Positions 27,615 to 36,682 are shown, counted from the stretch's first letter. The stretch: 64,000 bases of DNA from Lysobacter sp. cf310 (GCF_900114355.1 NZ_FOSS01000002.1:868545-932544); one strand, 5' to 3'. Notes: a model not told the origin generated them from the sequence alone. Translations and numbers: made by a program.

Positions 27615-29645
27615 ATGCCCCCCATGCTAGCCCGTCGCCCGCGCCGCAGCCTGCTTGCGATCGCCCTCACCCTCGCCCTGCCGCTGGCCGGCCCCGCTTT
27701 CGCCCAGCAGGCGCCCGACCAGGCCTCCGGCAGCGACACCGCCAGCGACAAACGCCACGACCAGCCGACCGACCTGGACTCGGTGGTGGTGACCGCCTCG
27801 CCGCTGCGCGCGAGCGCCGAGGACCTGGCCCAGCCGGTCGAGGTGCTGTCCGGCGAGAAGCTGGACGAAGCCCGCGGCGCGACCCTGGGCGAAACCATCG
27901 GCAAGCTGCCCGGCGTGCAGAGCTCCAACTTCGGCGCCGGCGTCGGCCGCCCCATCATTCGCGGTCTCGAGGGTCCGCGCGTGGGCGTGCTGTCCGGCGG
28001 CATGGCGACCCAGGACGTGTCGACCGTCAGCCAGGACCATAACGTCAGCGTCGAGCCCTTCCTGGCCGATCAGATCGAAGTCCTGAAAGGCCCGGCCACC
28101 CTGCTCTACGGCAGCGGCGCGATCGGCGGCGTGGTCAACGTGGTCGATGGCCGCATCGCCGAGAAGCCGCTGGACGAAACCGTGTCCGGTCGCGCCGAGG
28201 TGCGCCACGATACGGTCAACGACGGCTTCACCGGTATGGCCCGCGTCGACGCCATGGGCGCCGACGGCGCCCTGGTGCTGCATGCCGATGGCGTGTATCG
28301 CAACAACAAGGATTACCAGACCCCGCTGGGCCGGCAGCGCAACAGCTTCGTCGACACCAAGACCGGCGCGCTCGGCGCGTCGCTGGTCGGCGACCTGGGT
28401 TTCCTCGGCTTCTCGGCCTCGCGCTACGAGGACAGCTACGGCAATCCGGGCGAGCCCGGCGACATCGCCGCGGGCGAAGCCGGCGTGCATCTGGAAATGA
28501 AGCAGAGCCGCTTCGAGAGCAAGGCCGGCATCAACCAGGAATTCGGCATTTTCAGCGGCCTGCGCGCCAGCGTCGCCCACACCGATTACGAGCACGTCGA
28601 ATTCGAAGGCGAGGAAGTCGGTACCCGCTTCACCAACGAAGCCACCGAAGGCCGACTGGAACTGACCCACAAGCCGTTCGGCGGCTGGATCGGCGCGTTC
28701 GGCCTGCAGGGCTACGACCGCACCTTCGAGGCGATCGGCGAAGAGGCCTTCGTACCGCGCACCCGCACCAAGGGTTACGGCGCCTTCGTGACCGAGCAGA
28801 ACGAATGGGATGCGCTGCAGATCGAACTGGGCGCGCGCGTCGACCGCATCGAGAGCAATCCGGCCACCGGTTTCGATCGCTCGTTCACTCCGCTCAGCCT
28901 GTCGGCCGGCGCGATCTGGAAGTTCAACGAGGCCTGGCGCCTGAGCCTCAACCTCGACCGCGCAGAACGCGCGCCGGCCGAAGAGGAACTGTTCGCCGAC
29001 GGCCCGCACGTGGCCACCGCCTCGTTCGAGATCGGCGACGCCGATCTGCGCAAGGAGCGCGCCAACCAATTCGAACTCGGCCTGCATTACCACGGCGCGC
29101 GTTTCGAGGCGAAGCTCTCGGCCTACCAGACCAACTTCGACGGCTTCATCTACCTCAGCGATACCGGCCTGATCGAGGACGATCTGCCGGTGCGCCAGTG
29201 GAGCCAGGCCGATGCGCGCTTCCGCGGCTTCGAGGCCGAGGCGATCGCGCACGTGTTCGACGGCGACGCCGGCAAGTTCGACGTGCGCGTGTTCGGCGAC
29301 CGCGTGCGCGCGACCCTGGACGAGGGCGGCAACCTGCCGCGCATCGCGCCGGCGCGTTTCGGCGGCGAGCTGCGCTGGAACGCGTCCTCGTGGCGCGCCT
29401 CGCTGGGCGCGACGCGCTACATGAAGCAGGACGACGTGGCCGTGGGCGAGACCCCGACCGACGGCTACACCCTGGTCGACGCCCACCTCGCCTACCACTG
29501 GGACACCGACCAGTTGGGCTGGGAGCTGTTTCTGGACGGCACCAACCTGACCGATCAGGAAGCGCGCGTGCACACCTCCTTCCTCAAGGACAGCGTGGTG
29601 CTACCGGGTCGCGGCGTGGCCTTCGGCGTGCGCATGTTCTTCTGA
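27615..29645 (+). CDS. znuD: ZnuD-like TonB-dependent zinc receptor
   Basis: 676 residues: signal peptide (to about 32), a short region, the plug domain (DLDSVVVTASPLRASAEDLAQPVEVLSGEKL), then the 22-strand barrel ending in FGVRMFF. The plug segment PIIRGLEGPRVGVLSGGMATQDVSTVSQDHNV, then VEPFLADQIEVLKGPATLLYGSGAIGGVVNV, is close to the pattern of Neisseria ZnuD, which brings zinc across the outer membrane with TonB energy. A Zur-like site sits in its promoter. The frame runs further up, but ATG at 27615 gives the signal peptide; ATG at 27624 is an alternative. Confidence 0.88.
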   Translation: MPPMLARRPRRSLLAIALTLALPLAGPAFAQQAPDQASGSDTASDKRHDQPTDLDSVVVTASPLRASAEDLAQPVEVLSGEKLDEARGATLGETIGKLPGVQSSNFGAGVGRPIIRGLEGPRVGVLSGGMATQDVSTVSQDHNVSVEPFLADQIEVLKGPATLLYGSGAIGGVVNVVDGRIAEKPLDETVSGRAEVRHDTVNDGFTGMARVDAMGADGALVLHADGVYRNNKDYQTPLGRQRNSFVDTKTGALGASLVGDLGFLGFSASRYEDSYGNPGEPGDIAAGEAGVHLEMKQSRFESKAGINQEFGIFSGLRASVAHTDYEHVEFEGEEVGTRFTNEATEGRLELTHKPFGGWIGAFGLQGYDRTFEAIGEEAFVPRTRTKGYGAFVTEQNEWDALQIELGARVDRIESNPATGFDRSFTPLSLSAGAIWKFNEAWRLSLNLDRAERAPAEEELFADGPHVATASFEIGDADLRKERANQFELGLHYHGARFEAKLSAYQTNFDGFIYLSDTGLIEDDLPVRQWSQADARFRGFEAEAIAHVFDGDAGKFDVRVFGDRVRATLDEGGNLPRIAPARFGGELRWNASSWRASLGATRYMKQDDVAVGETPTDGYTLVDAHLAYHWDTDQLGWELFLDGTNLTDQEARVHTSFLKDSVVLPGRGVAFGVRMFF

Positions 29646-29733
29646 TCGCGCGTGCGCGATGGCCGTCGCCGCACATCGACGTGCGGCATCGCGGCTCGCG
29701 CATGAACTCGGACGTTTAGGCAGCGTGCCCGCC

Positions 29734-29765
29734 GCGTCGCCGTCCCGCTCTGCGGACGGCGACGC
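29734..29765. terminator. hairpin between convergent znuD and the GATase-like gene
   Basis: GCGTCGCCGTCC, loop of eight, GGACGGCGACGC: perfect 12-bp stem, no T-run. It could end transcription of either gene through Rho or stabilise the 3' ends. Confidence 0.55.
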
Positions 29766-29783
29766 TGGCGGACACGTACGTCC

Positions 29784-31487
29784 TTAGCGCGAGGTCTTCC
29801 CGGCCTTGCTCGCGGGCTTCGCGGGTTTGGTCTGCTTGAGCGCCTTGCCGGGCTTGGCGCCAGGGCGCGCGGGCCGCGGCACCGGCTTGCCGGCCTTCAC
29901 CGACTGAGCGCGCAGCGACTGCAGCTGCGCCGCGCTGGCTTCCAATGCCTTGCCCACGTACTCGACGATGACGCCCTCCGCCGCCTGCAGGCTCTCGGCG
30001 ATGGCGTCGATCGCCAGGCCGTCGTGATCGCGCATGAGCGATGCCAGCTTCTGCTCGTCCTCGGGCAGCTTCGCGGCCAACAGATTGACCAGAGTGCCCG
30101 CCACCGCCCGGCGCAGGTCCTGCAAGGGCAGCAGCGAGGGCGCGCCGCCCTCCTTGGCCTCGCCGCGCACGCGCGCGCTGTCGAGCAATTCGGCCAGGCC
30201 CGAACCGCGACCGGCGGTGGCCAGCATGCCGTCCACCAGGTCCGCCAACGCTCCCGGACCGACGCGCGCCAGCAACACTTCCTCCACGACCCGACCCAGC
30301 TTCAACAGCGGATCCCAGGGACAGGGATGCGGCAGCGGCAGGCGCAGTTCGGCGATCTCGTAGTCGTAACGGATCGCCGCAGCGACCAGGAACGGCCAGC
30401 AGTAACGACGGCCGATCGGCGCCAGCCAACGCACGGTGTTGAGGTAGTAGCTGCGGATCTTCTGGTACTCGGGCGTCGGCATGCCGCCGGCGTACAGGCC
30501 GGTCCTGGGCAAGCCGGTGCTCGGGTCGTTGCCCGCGCCGGAGCCGTTGAGGTTGATGTTGACGAAGTGGTGCCAGGTCGCGTCGCACACGATCCGTCCG
30601 GCCGCAGCCGGGTCGCCGTCGTAGGCCGAGATCGCGCCGAAGCTGCGCGGGTAGACCGGCGGCTTGGTGCCGCTGGAGGTCGGCGCGCCGCTGACGATGA
30701 AGCGTCCCGCCGACATCGAGACCGCCACCACCACCGGCGCGATCCGCGCGCCGCCGCCGCTGGGCGCGGGCCATTCCTCGATTCCGGCGAAGTTGCCGGC
30801 GACCGGCGTCGGCGCCAGGCAACGGCTTTCGTGCGGATGGTCGGGCAGATAGTCCACCGCGCCGGAACTGTGGCGCAGCACCGGATGCACGGCCCAGGTC
30901 GAGGCGACGAAGGGATCGCCGCCGTTGGAGAAGAACACCGGGAACATACGTTGCGGAATCGCGTCGGCCTGATCGTTGAACTGCTTGATGCCGTCGGCGC
31001 CCGGCTCCAGCACGGTGTCGTGGCGGTCGACGGTGGCCATCGGAATGCTGGCCCAATCGCGCATCGAGCGGATCCGCGGCAGGTTGGCGCCCATGCCCGC
31101 GCCGATGGTGTCGTGATCGCCGGTGGCGAACATGCCGCCGCCGTCGCGCATGAACTGGGCGATGCGCTGCTGCTCGGCCGCCTGCAAGGCGGTGGTGCTG
31201 AAGGCGAACAGCCAGATCTGGTCGTAGTTGGCGACGGTCACCGCGGTGGCGGCCGTCGCGAAGTTGTAGCTACCGGAAATGCTGAGGCCCGGGCCCGCGC
31301 CTGAGCGATGCGCGGTGGTCACGGTGTGGCCCGCGTTACGCACGATCTGCACGAACTCGGACAGCCCGAAACCGGCGGTGCCGAAGTCGAGCGAACTGTC
31401 GGCCACCATCAGGATGCGTTGCGGGCAGGGAAACTTGTAGAGGATCTCGATGTACGGATTGCCGTTGATGAAAATATCGCCGGGCAT
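29784..31487 (-). CDS. GATase/ThuA-like domain protein of unknown function with basic tail
   Basis: 567 residues, no signal peptide. The first 150 residues look like a ThuA/class-I glutamine-amidotransferase-like fold (RILMVADSSLDFGTAGFGLSEFVQIVRNAGHTVTT, then YDQIWLFAF, GGGMFATGDHDTIGAGMG), with the GDH element where such folds often place the active site. The middle contains DYLPDHPHESRCL and a histidine-rich VCDATWHHFVNINL; these might bind a metal or nucleotide. The C-terminal 40 residues are Lys/Ala/Pro-rich and basic, like a nucleic-acid-binding tail. AAGGAG precedes the ATG. I could not name the family, and its neighbours do not explain it. Confidence 0.75.
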   Translation of the reverse strand: MPGDIFINGNPYIEILYKFPCPQRILMVADSSLDFGTAGFGLSEFVQIVRNAGHTVTTAHRSGAGPGLSISGSYNFATAATAVTVANYDQIWLFAFSTTALQAAEQQRIAQFMRDGGGMFATGDHDTIGAGMGANLPRIRSMRDWASIPMATVDRHDTVLEPGADGIKQFNDQADAIPQRMFPVFFSNGGDPFVASTWAVHPVLRHSSGAVDYLPDHPHESRCLAPTPVAGNFAGIEEWPAPSGGGARIAPVVVAVSMSAGRFIVSGAPTSSGTKPPVYPRSFGAISAYDGDPAAAGRIVCDATWHHFVNINLNGSGAGNDPSTGLPRTGLYAGGMPTPEYQKIRSYYLNTVRWLAPIGRRYCWPFLVAAAIRYDYEIAELRLPLPHPCPWDPLLKLGRVVEEVLLARVGPGALADLVDGMLATAGRGSGLAELLDSARVRGEAKEGGAPSLLPLQDLRRAVAGTLVNLLAAKLPEDEQKLASLMRDHDGLAIDAIAESLQAAEGVIVEYVGKALEASAAQLQSLRAQSVKAGKPVPRPARPGAKPGKALKQTKPAKPASKAGKTSR

Positions 31488-31702
31488 GAACTTCTCCTTG
31501 TCGTGTCGACGGTAGGCACGCTATGCGCGTCGCCGGTGCAACGGCCTTCTGGCCGCATAACTCCCTGTGCGAAGGTGAACGCAACGCGCGTTCCGAATCG
31601 GCCAAGCCGGCCCCACCACGCCGCCCTCACCCGCTGACCTCTCGGTCCTACGCATCGCGTTTGACGCCCGCCCGGCCGCGCTTGCGGCCGGGCCGCAAAT
31701 AG

Positions 31703-31734
31703 GTGTATATACACGCCAATTACATGCATATGCA
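31703..31734. promoter_or_regulatory. two perfect palindromes before the MarR gene
   Basis: GTGTATATACAC (31703-31714, 12-bp perfect palindrome) and TGCATATGCA (31725-31734, 10-bp perfect palindrome), one helical turn or two apart (centre to centre about 21 bases). They end four bases before the chosen start codon and are a likely operator for MarR autoregulation; the AT-rich composition stands out in this GC-rich DNA. Confidence 0.6.
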
Positions 31735-31738
31735 CCCA

Positions 31739-32230
31739 ATGCCATCCTCCGCGCCCTCGAAACACCGCAGCAGCGCCGGCGACGATCGTCCGCGCGGAAG
31801 CGATCCCGCGACCTCGCCGTGCACCTGCTTCCGGGTACGCAAACTGACCCGGCTGATGAGCCAGCGCTACGACCAGGCGCTGGCGCCGGCGCAGCTCAAT
31901 CTCAACCAGTATTCGATCCTGCGCCGCGCCAGCGCCGCGCCGCGCAGCATCGGCGAGTTCGCGCGCGAGCTGGGCATGGACCGCAGCACCCTCAGCCGCG
32001 ATCTCAAGCCGTTGGTCGCCGCCGGCTGGGTCGCGACCGCGGCCGGCGAGGACGCGCGCCAGCGCCGGATCCAGGTCACCCCCGCCGGCAAGCGCGCGAT
32101 CGCGCGCGCGATCCCGCTGTGGCAGGCCGCGCAGGACGCCATCGAACGCGAACTCGGCCGCGACGGCCTGCTCGCGCTGCACGCACAACTCGATCTTGCG
32201 ATCGCCCAACTGCAAGGACCCCGCGCATGA
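31739..32230 (+). CDS. MarR family transcriptional regulator
   Basis: 163 residues from this start. The winged helix is clear: LNQYSILRRASAAPRSIGEFARELGMDRSTLSRDLKPLVAAGWV, followed by DARQRRIQVTPAGKRAI (the wing), then a long dimerisation helix. A cysteine pair CTCF lies before the domain, which could sense oxidants. In-frame ATGs at 31724 and 31730 are possible starts too, but they would lie inside the palindromes. The stop overlaps the start of the MFS gene (ATGA), which argues for one transcript and for control of that transporter. Confidence 0.9.
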   Translation: MPSSAPSKHRSSAGDDRPRGSDPATSPCTCFRVRKLTRLMSQRYDQALAPAQLNLNQYSILRRASAAPRSIGEFARELGMDRSTLSRDLKPLVAAGWVATAAGEDARQRRIQVTPAGKRAIARAIPLWQAAQDAIERELGRDGLLALHAQLDLAIAQLQGPRA

Positions 32231-33477
32231 GCGCCGACGCCTCCGCCGTTCCGTCCGCCGCCGCGCCGACGATCCGTTACTGGCCGCTGGTGCTGGCCGC
32301 CACCGCGATGCTGATGATCACCATGGGCGTGCGCCAGTCGCTGGGCCTGTTCGTGAAGCCGATCGGCGCCAGCACCGGCCTGGGCATCGCCCAGATCAGT
32401 TTCGCGCTGGCGATCGGCCAGTTGGTGTGGGGTGCGGTGCAGCCGGTGTTCGGCGCGTTCGCCGACCAGCGCGGTCCCGGCCGGGTGCTGGTGTTCGGCA
32501 GCCTGTTGCTGGTCGCGGGCATGGCGCTGACACCGATGTTTCCGTCCGAGTGGGGCCTGCTGCTGACCCTGGGCGTGCTGGCCGCGGCCGGCGCGGGCGC
32601 CGGCAGTTTCTCGATCCTGATCGGCGCGACCGCGGCGCGCGTGCCGGCGCAGAACCGCTCCATGGCCGCAGGCGTGATCAACGCCGGCGGCTCGTTCGGG
32701 CAGTTCCTGTTCGCGCCGTTCGCGCAGGCGGTGATCAGCGCCGCCGGTTGGGCCGCGGGCATGTGGGCGCTGGCGGTGGCGGCCTTGGCGACGCTGCCCC
32801 TGGCCTGGCCGCTGCGACGGCGCCAGGCGCCCGTCGGCGCGACCGCGGCCGCGACGCCGGCGCCGGGCATCGGCCTGCGCGAGCAGGTGGGCATCGCGCT
32901 GCGCGATCGCAGCTACTGGTGCCTGCACATCGGCTTCTTCACCTGCGGCTTCCACATCGCCTTCCTAGTTACCCACCTGCCCGGCGAGATCGCGCTGTGC
33001 GGCCTGCCCGACAGCGTGTCGGCGATTTCGCTGGCGGTGATCGGTCTGTTCAACGTCGCCGGCAGCCTGGTCGCGGGCGCACTGGGTCAGCGCTATCGCA
33101 TGAAGTACCTGCTGGCGGCGATGTACGCGAGCCGCGCGGCGATGATCGGCCTCTACCTGGTGTCGCCGCCGACGCCGACCACGTTCTTCATCTTCGCCGC
33201 CGGCCTGGGCCTGACCTGGCTGGCCACGGTGCCGCCGACCGCGGGCCTGGTCGGCAAACTGTTCGGGCCGCGTTACCTGGGCACCTTGTTCGGCCTGACC
33301 CTGCTGTCGCACCAGATCGGCGGTTTCTTCGGCGCCTGGTTCGGCGGTTTGGCGATGGCGAAGTTCGGCGACTACACCTGGATGTGGTACGCCGACATCG
33401 TGCTGGCCCTGCTGGCCGCCGTCGCCAACCTGCCGATCCGCGAGGCGCGCGTGCAGCGCGCGCTGGCGACGGCGTAA
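32227..33477 (+). CDS. MFS transporter (MarR-coupled)
   Basis: 416 residues with 12 hydrophobic helices of the major facilitator type. Family features are LMITMGVRQSLGLFVKPIG at the start (as in CynX/oxalate-formate-antiporter-like members), GAFADQRGPGRVLVFG (helix 2-3 loop motif), and a second-half repeat LVAGALGQRYRMKYLLA. The substrate cannot be read from sequence. The start codon overlaps the MarR stop by four bases (ATGA), so translation is probably coupled, and a compound exported or imported here is likely to be the MarR ligand or related to it. Confidence 0.92.
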   Translation: MSADASAVPSAAAPTIRYWPLVLAATAMLMITMGVRQSLGLFVKPIGASTGLGIAQISFALAIGQLVWGAVQPVFGAFADQRGPGRVLVFGSLLLVAGMALTPMFPSEWGLLLTLGVLAAAGAGAGSFSILIGATAARVPAQNRSMAAGVINAGGSFGQFLFAPFAQAVISAAGWAAGMWALAVAALATLPLAWPLRRRQAPVGATAAATPAPGIGLREQVGIALRDRSYWCLHIGFFTCGFHIAFLVTHLPGEIALCGLPDSVSAISLAVIGLFNVAGSLVAGALGQRYRMKYLLAAMYASRAAMIGLYLVSPPTPTTFFIFAAGLGLTWLATVPPTAGLVGKLFGPRYLGTLFGLTLLSHQIGGFFGAWFGGLAMAKFGDYTWMWYADIVLALLAAVANLPIREARVQRALATA

Positions 33478-33495
33478 GTCCGGGCCTAGGGCTTT

Positions 33496-33676
33496 GGGGT
33501 AGGAGCGGCGTAAGCCGCGACCGCGCCACGACGCTTACGACGCTTACGACGCTTACGACGCTTACGACGCTTACGACGCTTACGACGCGAGCATCGAACA
33601 GCGTATGGATGCGCAAGTGACAAGCTTGCGCGGATGTTCGCGTTTTCGTGGTCGCGGCTTACGCCGCTCCTACCCC
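33496..33676. repeat. inverted pair of interspersed palindromes enclosing a tandem repeat
   Basis: GGGGTAGGAGCGGCGTAAGC at 33496 and its inverted mate ending TTACGCCGCTCCTACCCC at 33676. The inside carries the nine-base tandem array at 33528-33588 and about 60 bases of unique DNA. It lies between the MFS gene and the end of zur. Confidence 0.88.
33528..33588. repeat. nine-base tandem repeat (ACGACGCTT)
   Basis: Six perfect units and a partial seventh, starting right after the palindrome. The unit shares GCTTACG with the inverted copy of the palindrome, so it may have grown from it by slippage. It is too short and has no spacers, so it is not a CRISPR array. Confidence 0.92.
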
Positions 33677-33689
33677 ACAGCGCTGCCGC

Positions 33690-34181
33690 TCAAGCCGCCT
33701 GCTTGGCCACGCAGTCCGCGCACATGCCGTGCACTTCCAGGGTCTGCGCCTGCGGCGCGAAGCCCAGGGCGCGCGCGCGCGATTCCAGCAGGTCGACGAT
33801 GCGCTCGTCTTCCAGCTCGGTCGCCGATTGGCAGCTGTCGCAGATCAGGAACGGCACCGCATGCTGGGCGCCGCCCGGATGGTGGCAGCCGACGAAGGCG
33901 TTGATCGAGGCCAGCTTGTGGATGAAGCCGTGCTCGAGCAGGAAATCCAGGGCGCGGTACACCGTCGGCGGCGCGGCCGCGTCGTGGGTGGCCTTCATGC
34001 GATCGAGCAGGTCGTAGGCCTTCATCGGCTTGCCGGCGTCGGCGATCAGACGCAGGGCGTGGGCGCGGATCGGCGTGAGCCGCAGCCCGCGCTGCTCGCA
34101 GGCCCGCTCGACCTCGTGCACGAAGGCGTCGCCGTCGTGGACGTGGTGCTTGGGGTCGGTGCAGGCGGTGTGGCTGCTCAT
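33690..34181 (-). CDS. zur: zinc uptake regulator Zur (Fur family)
   Basis: 163 residues. It resembles Zur more than Fur: RGLRLTPIRAHALRLI, AYDLLDRM, PPTVYRALDFLLEHGFIHKL, and the histidine-rich GCHHPGGAQHAVPFLICDSCQS. The two CxxC pairs (CDSC and CADC) hold the structural zinc. Zn-bound Zur represses zinc-import genes such as znuD and the MerC-like gene at 27 kb, which have a matching site between them. It starts 31 bases after gltX on the same strand with GGAGCCCGCC before the ATG, so gltX-zur may be one transcript. Confidence 0.93.
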   Translation of the reverse strand: MSSHTACTDPKHHVHDGDAFVHEVERACEQRGLRLTPIRAHALRLIADAGKPMKAYDLLDRMKATHDAAAPPTVYRALDFLLEHGFIHKLASINAFVGCHHPGGAQHAVPFLICDSCQSATELEDERIVDLLESRARALGFAPQAQTLEVHGMCADCVAKQAA

Positions 34182-34212
34182 GGCGGGCTCCGATGGACGC
34201 GCGCGACGCGTC

Positions 34213-35613
34213 CTAGGCAGGGATCTTAATAAGGGCGGCGTCGATGCGCTGCAAGGCCTGGGCCTGGCCGGCCAGGTAGACCGTATGCGAGATGTCCGGG
34301 CTGACCTGGGTGCCGGTGATGGCCACGCGCAGCGGCTGGGCGACCTTGCCCATGCCGATGCCCAGGGCTTCGGCGGCCGCGTGCAGGGCCGCGGCCACGG
34401 CCTCGGCGGTCCAGGCCTCGAGCGCGGCCAGGCGCGTGCGCGCCTCGGCCAGCGGCGCCTGTGCCGCGGCGTTCAGGTGCTTGGCGACCGCGGCTTCGTC
34501 GTATGCCTGCAGCGGGCGGTACCAGACCGCCGCGCGCTCGGCCATGTCCTTGAGGGTCTGCACGCGGTCGCGCAGCGCGATCACCACGTCGGCCGGCGCC
34601 GGGCCGGCAGCGAGGTCGTAACCGTTGTTCAGCAGGTGCCACTCCAGATGCTTGCCGACTTCGACCGGATCGTCGTTCTTCAGGTATTGCTGGTTCAGCC
34701 AGCCCAACTTGGCCGAATCCAGGCGCGAGGCCTTGGAGTTCACGTCCTCCAGCTTGAACAGCCGGGTCATCTCCTCGATCGAGAAGATTTCCTGATCGCC
34801 GTGCGACCAGCCCAGGCGCACCAGGTAGTTCAGCAGCGCGTGCGGCAGATAGCCCTCGTCGCGGTACTGCATGACGTCGGCCGCGCCGGTGCGCTTGGAC
34901 AGCTTGTTGCCGTCCTCGTCGAGGATCATCGGCAGGTGGGCGAAATGCGGCACCGGCGCGCCCAGCGCGCGGTAGATGTTGATCTGGCGCGGGGTGTTGT
35001 TGACGTGGTCGTCGCCGCGCACCACGTCGGTGATGCCCATGTCCAGATCGTCGACCACGACCGCGAAGTTGTAGGTCGGGTAGCCGTCGGCGCGGAAGAT
35101 CACCAGATCGTCGAGCTCGCTGTTGGCGATCTCGATGGTGCCCTTGACCTTGTCGTCGAACGCCACCGTGCCCGCCAGCGGATTCTTGAAGCGGATCACC
35201 CGGTTCGGGTCGTCGCGGTAGGGCTCGTTGCGGTCGCGGTAGGCGCCGTTGTAGCGCGGCTTCTCCTTGGCCGCCATCGCCGCGTCGCGCGCGGCCGCGA
35301 GCTCCTCGCGGGTCTCGTAGGCGTAGTAGGCGGTGCCGGCGGCGACCATCTGCTCGGCGACTTCGCGATAACGCGCCAGGCGCTGGGTCTGATAGATCGG
35401 GCCCTCGTCGTAGCCCAGGCCCAGCCAGTCCATCGCCTCCAGGATCGCGTCGATCGCGGCCTGGGTGCTGCGCTCCTGGTCGGTGTCCTCGATGCGCAGG
35501 ATGAACTGGCCGCCCGCGCGGCGCGCTTCCAGCCAGCAGTACAGCGCGGTGCGCGCGCCGCCGATGTGCAGGTAGCCGGTGGGACTGGGAGCGAAGCGGG
35601 TGCGGCAGGTCAT
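34213..35613 (-). CDS. gltX: glutamate--tRNA ligase
   Basis: 466 residues, full length for a class I synthetase. It charges tRNA-Glu with glutamate. Class I motifs are [15 protein letters not shown] (HIGH at about 18-21) and KLSKRTGA (KMSKS, about 238-245). The catalytic core continues through GLGYDEGP and the anticodon-binding domain at the C-terminus. This gene is essential and very well conserved. It has no overlap with neighbours, and zur follows on the same strand. Confidence 0.98.
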   Translation of the reverse strand: MTCRTRFAPSPTGYLHIGGARTALYCWLEARRAGGQFILRIEDTDQERSTQAAIDAILEAMDWLGLGYDEGPIYQTQRLARYREVAEQMVAAGTAYYAYETREELAAARDAAMAAKEKPRYNGAYRDRNEPYRDDPNRVIRFKNPLAGTVAFDDKVKGTIEIANSELDDLVIFRADGYPTYNFAVVVDDLDMGITDVVRGDDHVNNTPRQINIYRALGAPVPHFAHLPMILDEDGNKLSKRTGAADVMQYRDEGYLPHALLNYLVRLGWSHGDQEIFSIEEMTRLFKLEDVNSKASRLDSAKLGWLNQQYLKNDDPVEVGKHLEWHLLNNGYDLAAGPAPADVVIALRDRVQTLKDMAERAAVWYRPLQAYDEAAVAKHLNAAAQAPLAEARTRLAALEAWTAEAVAAALHAAAEALGIGMGKVAQPLRVAITGTQVSPDISHTVYLAGQAQALQRIDAALIKIPA

Positions 35614-35781
35614 GCGGGGCTCGGATGGATCGGGGAATCGGCCATTTTAACGGAGTGGCCGCGGCGCTGCCGGCCGCGCCCGCGATGCCCGGTTCCGGCG
35701 TCGCGGGCCGTCCCGACCGCCGCAAATCCGGCCGCGCCGCGCCGGGCCTGTCGCCCGGCGCCGGTGCCCTAAACTAGGCCG

Positions 35782-36516
35782 ATGACGACCCTCTTCATTT
35801 CCGATCTGCATCTGGACGCCGAACGCCCGCAGACCACCGCCCTGTTCGGCCAGTTCCTGCGCTCCGAGGCCCGCGGCGCCGACGCGCTGTACATCCTGGG
35901 CGACCTGTTCGAAGCCTGGGTCGGCGACGACGACCCCTCCGAGACCGGCGCCTACGTGTCCGCCGAGCTGCGCGCGCTGGCCGACAGCGGCGTGCCGGTG
36001 TCGTTCATCCGCGGCAATCGCGATTTCCTGCTCGGCGAGGACTACGCGCGCCGCGCCGGCATGCGCATCCTGCCCGACCCGGCGGTGGTGGTGCTGTACG
36101 GCCAGCCGACCCTGATCCAGCACGGCGACCTGCTGTGCACCGACGATGTCGCCTATCAGCAGTTCCGCGCCCAGACCCGCGACCCGGCCTGGCAGGCGCA
36201 GTTCCTGGCCCAGCCGCTGGCCGCGCGATTGGCGTTCGCGCAGCAGGCGCGCGCGGCCAGCAAGGCCCACCAGTCCGGCCTGCGCGACGCCGGCACCATG
36301 GAAACCATCACCGACGTCTCGCCGGCCACCGTCGACAGCGTGTTCGCGCGCTACGGCCTGGCCCGCATGATCCACGGCCACACCCACCGCCCCGCCGTGC
36401 ACGAGCTGGACGTGGCGGGCAGCGCGCGCCAGCGCGTGGTGCTGGGCGACTGGTACGACCAGGGCTCGGTGCTGCGGGTGAACCGCGATGGTCTGCAACT
36501 GCAGGCGCTGAGCTGA
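35782..36516 (+). CDS. lpxH: UDP-2,3-diacylglucosamine diphosphatase
   Basis: 244 residues. It removes UMP from UDP-2,3-diacylglucosamine in lipid A synthesis, at the inner face of the membrane. The calcineurin-like metallophosphoesterase residues are all visible: [33 protein letters not shown], and GHTHRP. Size agrees with E. coli LpxH (240). It is divergent from gltX and followed by a repeat. Confidence 0.97.
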   Translation: MTTLFISDLHLDAERPQTTALFGQFLRSEARGADALYILGDLFEAWVGDDDPSETGAYVSAELRALADSGVPVSFIRGNRDFLLGEDYARRAGMRILPDPAVVVLYGQPTLIQHGDLLCTDDVAYQQFRAQTRDPAWQAQFLAQPLAARLAFAQQARAASKAHQSGLRDAGTMETITDVSPATVDSVFARYGLARMIHGHTHRPAVHELDVAGSARQRVVLGDWYDQGSVLRVNRDGLQLQALS

Positions 36517-36541
36517 ACTTCGCGGCGTCGCTCCGGGCGAC

Positions 36542-36623
36542 GTAGGGTGCGGTGGCAACCGCACCATCGCGGGCGCCCGATCGGCGCGAAGGTGCGGTTC
36601 GCCTTTGGCTCACCGCACCCTAC
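36542..36623. repeat. inverted repeat GTAGGGTGCGGTG ... CACCGCACCCTAC
   Basis: Perfect 13-base arms (36542-36554 and 36611-36623), with inner half-repeats AACCGCACC and GGTGCGGTT that pair again. This is one of the family-wide dispersed repeats (GTAGGGTGCGGT). It lies between convergent lpxH and the TonB-dependent receptor gene and could be a terminator-like structure. Confidence 0.85.
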
Positions 36624-36652
36624 TGTTTCGTCGCTGTAGCAGGTCGAAGCAA

Positions 36653-36674
36653 GCATCTCCCCGAGAGGAGATGC
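36653..36674 (-). terminator. terminator after the TonB-dependent receptor
   Basis: On the minus strand GCATCTCC-TCTCGG-GGAGATGC followed by TTGCTTCG. Eight-base stem nine bases after the stop codon; the T-run is weak. Confidence 0.6.
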
Positions 36675-36682
36675 CGCCTGGA

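Noticed and set aside
33528..33588. Possible CRISPR array
   Set aside because: Units are nine bases without spacers; it is a simple tandem repeat. No cas genes are near. The 256-bp array at 60815 also has no spacers.
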